Shown here: positions 63,118-64,000 of the stretch, one piece after another
How the letters are laid out: each line of letters opens with the position of its first letter
How positions within the stretch are numbered: position 1 is the stretch's first letter
Assembly: GCF_019645855.1 (NCBI RefSeq)
Contig: NZ_CP080999.1
Location: forward strand, 2,294,001-2,358,000
From: Mycobacterium malmoense
GTDB taxonomy: Bacteria; Actinomycetota; Actinomycetes; Mycobacteriales; Mycobacteriaceae
DNA: 64,000 nucleotides
Direction: 5' to 3'
The notes under the pieces: model-generated
Seen by the model: the letters and a program-made list of their open reading frames with translations, nothing else
Told to the model about the DNA's origin: nothing
Database searches by the model: none
Program-made: the position numbers and the translations under genes

Positions 63118-64000
63118 GTGACGGTTTTGACTCGCATGGACACGCTCGCGGACGACATGACTGCCCGTATCACCAACACGCCCGCCGGCTACGCCGGTGT
63201 GGACGGCGACGAGCAGTGGGCGGCCGAGGTCCGGCGGCTGGCGACGCTGCGCGGCGCCACCCTGCTCGCGCACAACTACCAGCTGCCCGCCATCCAAGAC
63301 GTCGCCGATCACGTGGGCGATTCGCTGGCGCTGTCGCGGATCGCCGCCGACGCGCCCGAGGACACCATCGTGTTCTGCGGCGTGCACTTCATGGCCGAGA
63401 CCGCCAAGATCCTGAGTCCGGCCAAGACCGTGCTCATTCCCGATCAGCGGGCGGGCTGCTCGCTGGCCGACTCGATCACCGCCGACGACCTGCGCGCCTG
63501 GAAGGACGAGCACCCCGGCGCCGTCGTCGTCTCCTACGTCAACACCACGGCCGCCGTGAAGGCGCTCACCGACATCTGCTGCACCTCGTCCAACGCGGTC
63601 GAGGTGGTCGAGTCCATAGACCCCGACCGCGAGGTGCTGTTCTGCCCGGACCAGTTCCTCGGTGCCCACGTCCGCCGGGTGACCGGCCGCAAGAACATTC
63701 ACGTCTGGGCTGGCGAATGCCACGTGCACGCCGGGATCAACGGCGACGAGCTCACCGGCCAGGCCCGCGCGAATCCCGATGCAGAACTGTACGTGCATCC
63801 CGAATGCGGTTGCGCCACTTCGGCTTTGTATCTTGCCGGTGAGGGTGCCTTCCCGCCGGATAGGGTGAAGATCCTATCCACCGGCGGCATGCTCGATGCG
63901 GCGCACCAGACACGGGCCCGCAAGGTGCTGGTGGCCACCGAAGTCGGCATGTTGCACCAACTACGCCGGGCCGCACCGGATGTCGACTTCCGCGCGGTCA
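63118..64000 (+). CDS. nadA: Quinolinate synthase A (3' end beyond right edge)
   Basis: First 294 residues of the [4Fe-4S] enzyme condensing iminoaspartate with dihydroxyacetone phosphate in de novo NAD synthesis. HNYQLPAIQDVADHVGDSLALS starts the first repeat; cluster cysteines in VFCGVHFMAE and WAGEC are present, and a further Cys-rich HPECGCATS follows. GTG 63118 has GAAAGGA eight bases upstream. It should head nadA-nadB-nadC. Confidence 0.95.
   Translation, partial: MTVLTRMDTLADDMTARITNTPAGYAGVDGDEQWAAEVRRLATLRGATLLAHNYQLPAIQDVADHVGDSLALSRIAADAPEDTIVFCGVHFMAETAKILSPAKTVLIPDQRAGCSLADSITADDLRAWKDEHPGAVVVSYVNTTAAVKALTDICCTSSNAVEVVESIDPDREVLFCPDQFLGAHVRRVTGRKNIHVWAGECHVHAGINGDELTGQARANPDAELYVHPECGCATSALYLAGEGAFPPDRVKILSTGGMLDAAHQTRARKVLVATEVGMLHQLRRAAPDVDFRAV

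Noticed and set aside
1..64000. CRISPR arrays, tRNA or rRNA genes, insertion sequences, prophage
   Set aside because: No regularly spaced repeats, no cloverleaf or rRNA motifs, and no transposase or phage-like protein were seen.

Overview
The window is chromosomal DNA of a Mycobacterium, most likely a slow-growing non-tuberculous species. The evidence is high GC, a PPE-PPW protein, a Mas/Pks5-type polyketide synthase, a group-I truncated haemoglobin, a RipD with a degenerate active site, and a gene order that follows M. tuberculosis from the Rv1527c (pks5) region to Rv1594 (nadA). The species was not resolved from sequence alone.

Layout. 1-5 kb: the 5' two thirds of a Mas/Pks5-like polyketide synthase on the minus strand, running off the left edge. 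5-7 kb: about 800 bp without a recognisable gene, then a decayed zinc alcohol dehydrogenase (the position of adh/Rv1530) and a carboxymuconolactone-decarboxylase-like gene. 7.3-12.8 kb: a nitronate monooxygenase, an M-box (Mg2+) riboswitch leader with a possible 26-codon upstream ORF ahead of the small Rv1535-type gene, an intrinsic terminator, and a T-box leader with an isoleucine specifier ahead of ileS. 12.8-26.5 kb: an endonuclease-like gene bracketed by two homologous 63-bp palindromes, two methyltransferases, dinX, ansA, lspA, a pseudouridine synthase, glbN, two short-chain dehydrogenases, a divergent PAS/TetR pair and dnaE1.

26.5-35.2 kb, minus strand, is the accessory block and the most interesting part. 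A 33-bp perfect palindrome of Fur/Zur-box type precedes a 32-codon ORF, a PPE-PPW gene, a substrate-binding protein, a FecCD permease and a FecE-like ATPase. Each of these is joined to the next by a 4-nt stop/start overlap. They are followed closely by DUF1800, DUF1501 and NHL-propeller genes on the same strand. I read this as one candidate metal- or metallophore-responsive uptake operon with an uncharacterised DUF1800/DUF1501/NHL appendage.

35.4-44.9 kb: fadD11-plsB1 (acyl activation and glycerol-3-phosphate acylation), a Ddn-type nitroreductase, ilvA, a stop-less pyridoxamine-oxidase-like flavoprotein gene divergent from a MocR regulator, a Mug glycosylase and a serine hydrolase. 44.9-55 kb: treX-treY-treZ (trehalose from glycogen), a membrane acyltransferase, ripD and a small membrane protein. 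55-64 kb: bioA-bioF-bioD-2H phosphoesterase and bioB-bsaP-DUF2567 (biotin), a lipase, and an NrtR-like regulator divergent from nadA (NAD synthesis), which runs off the right edge. Relative to M. tuberculosis, papA4, fadD24, lprI, frdABCD, mmpL6 and vapBC11 are not at their expected places; that comparison rests on remembered gene order.
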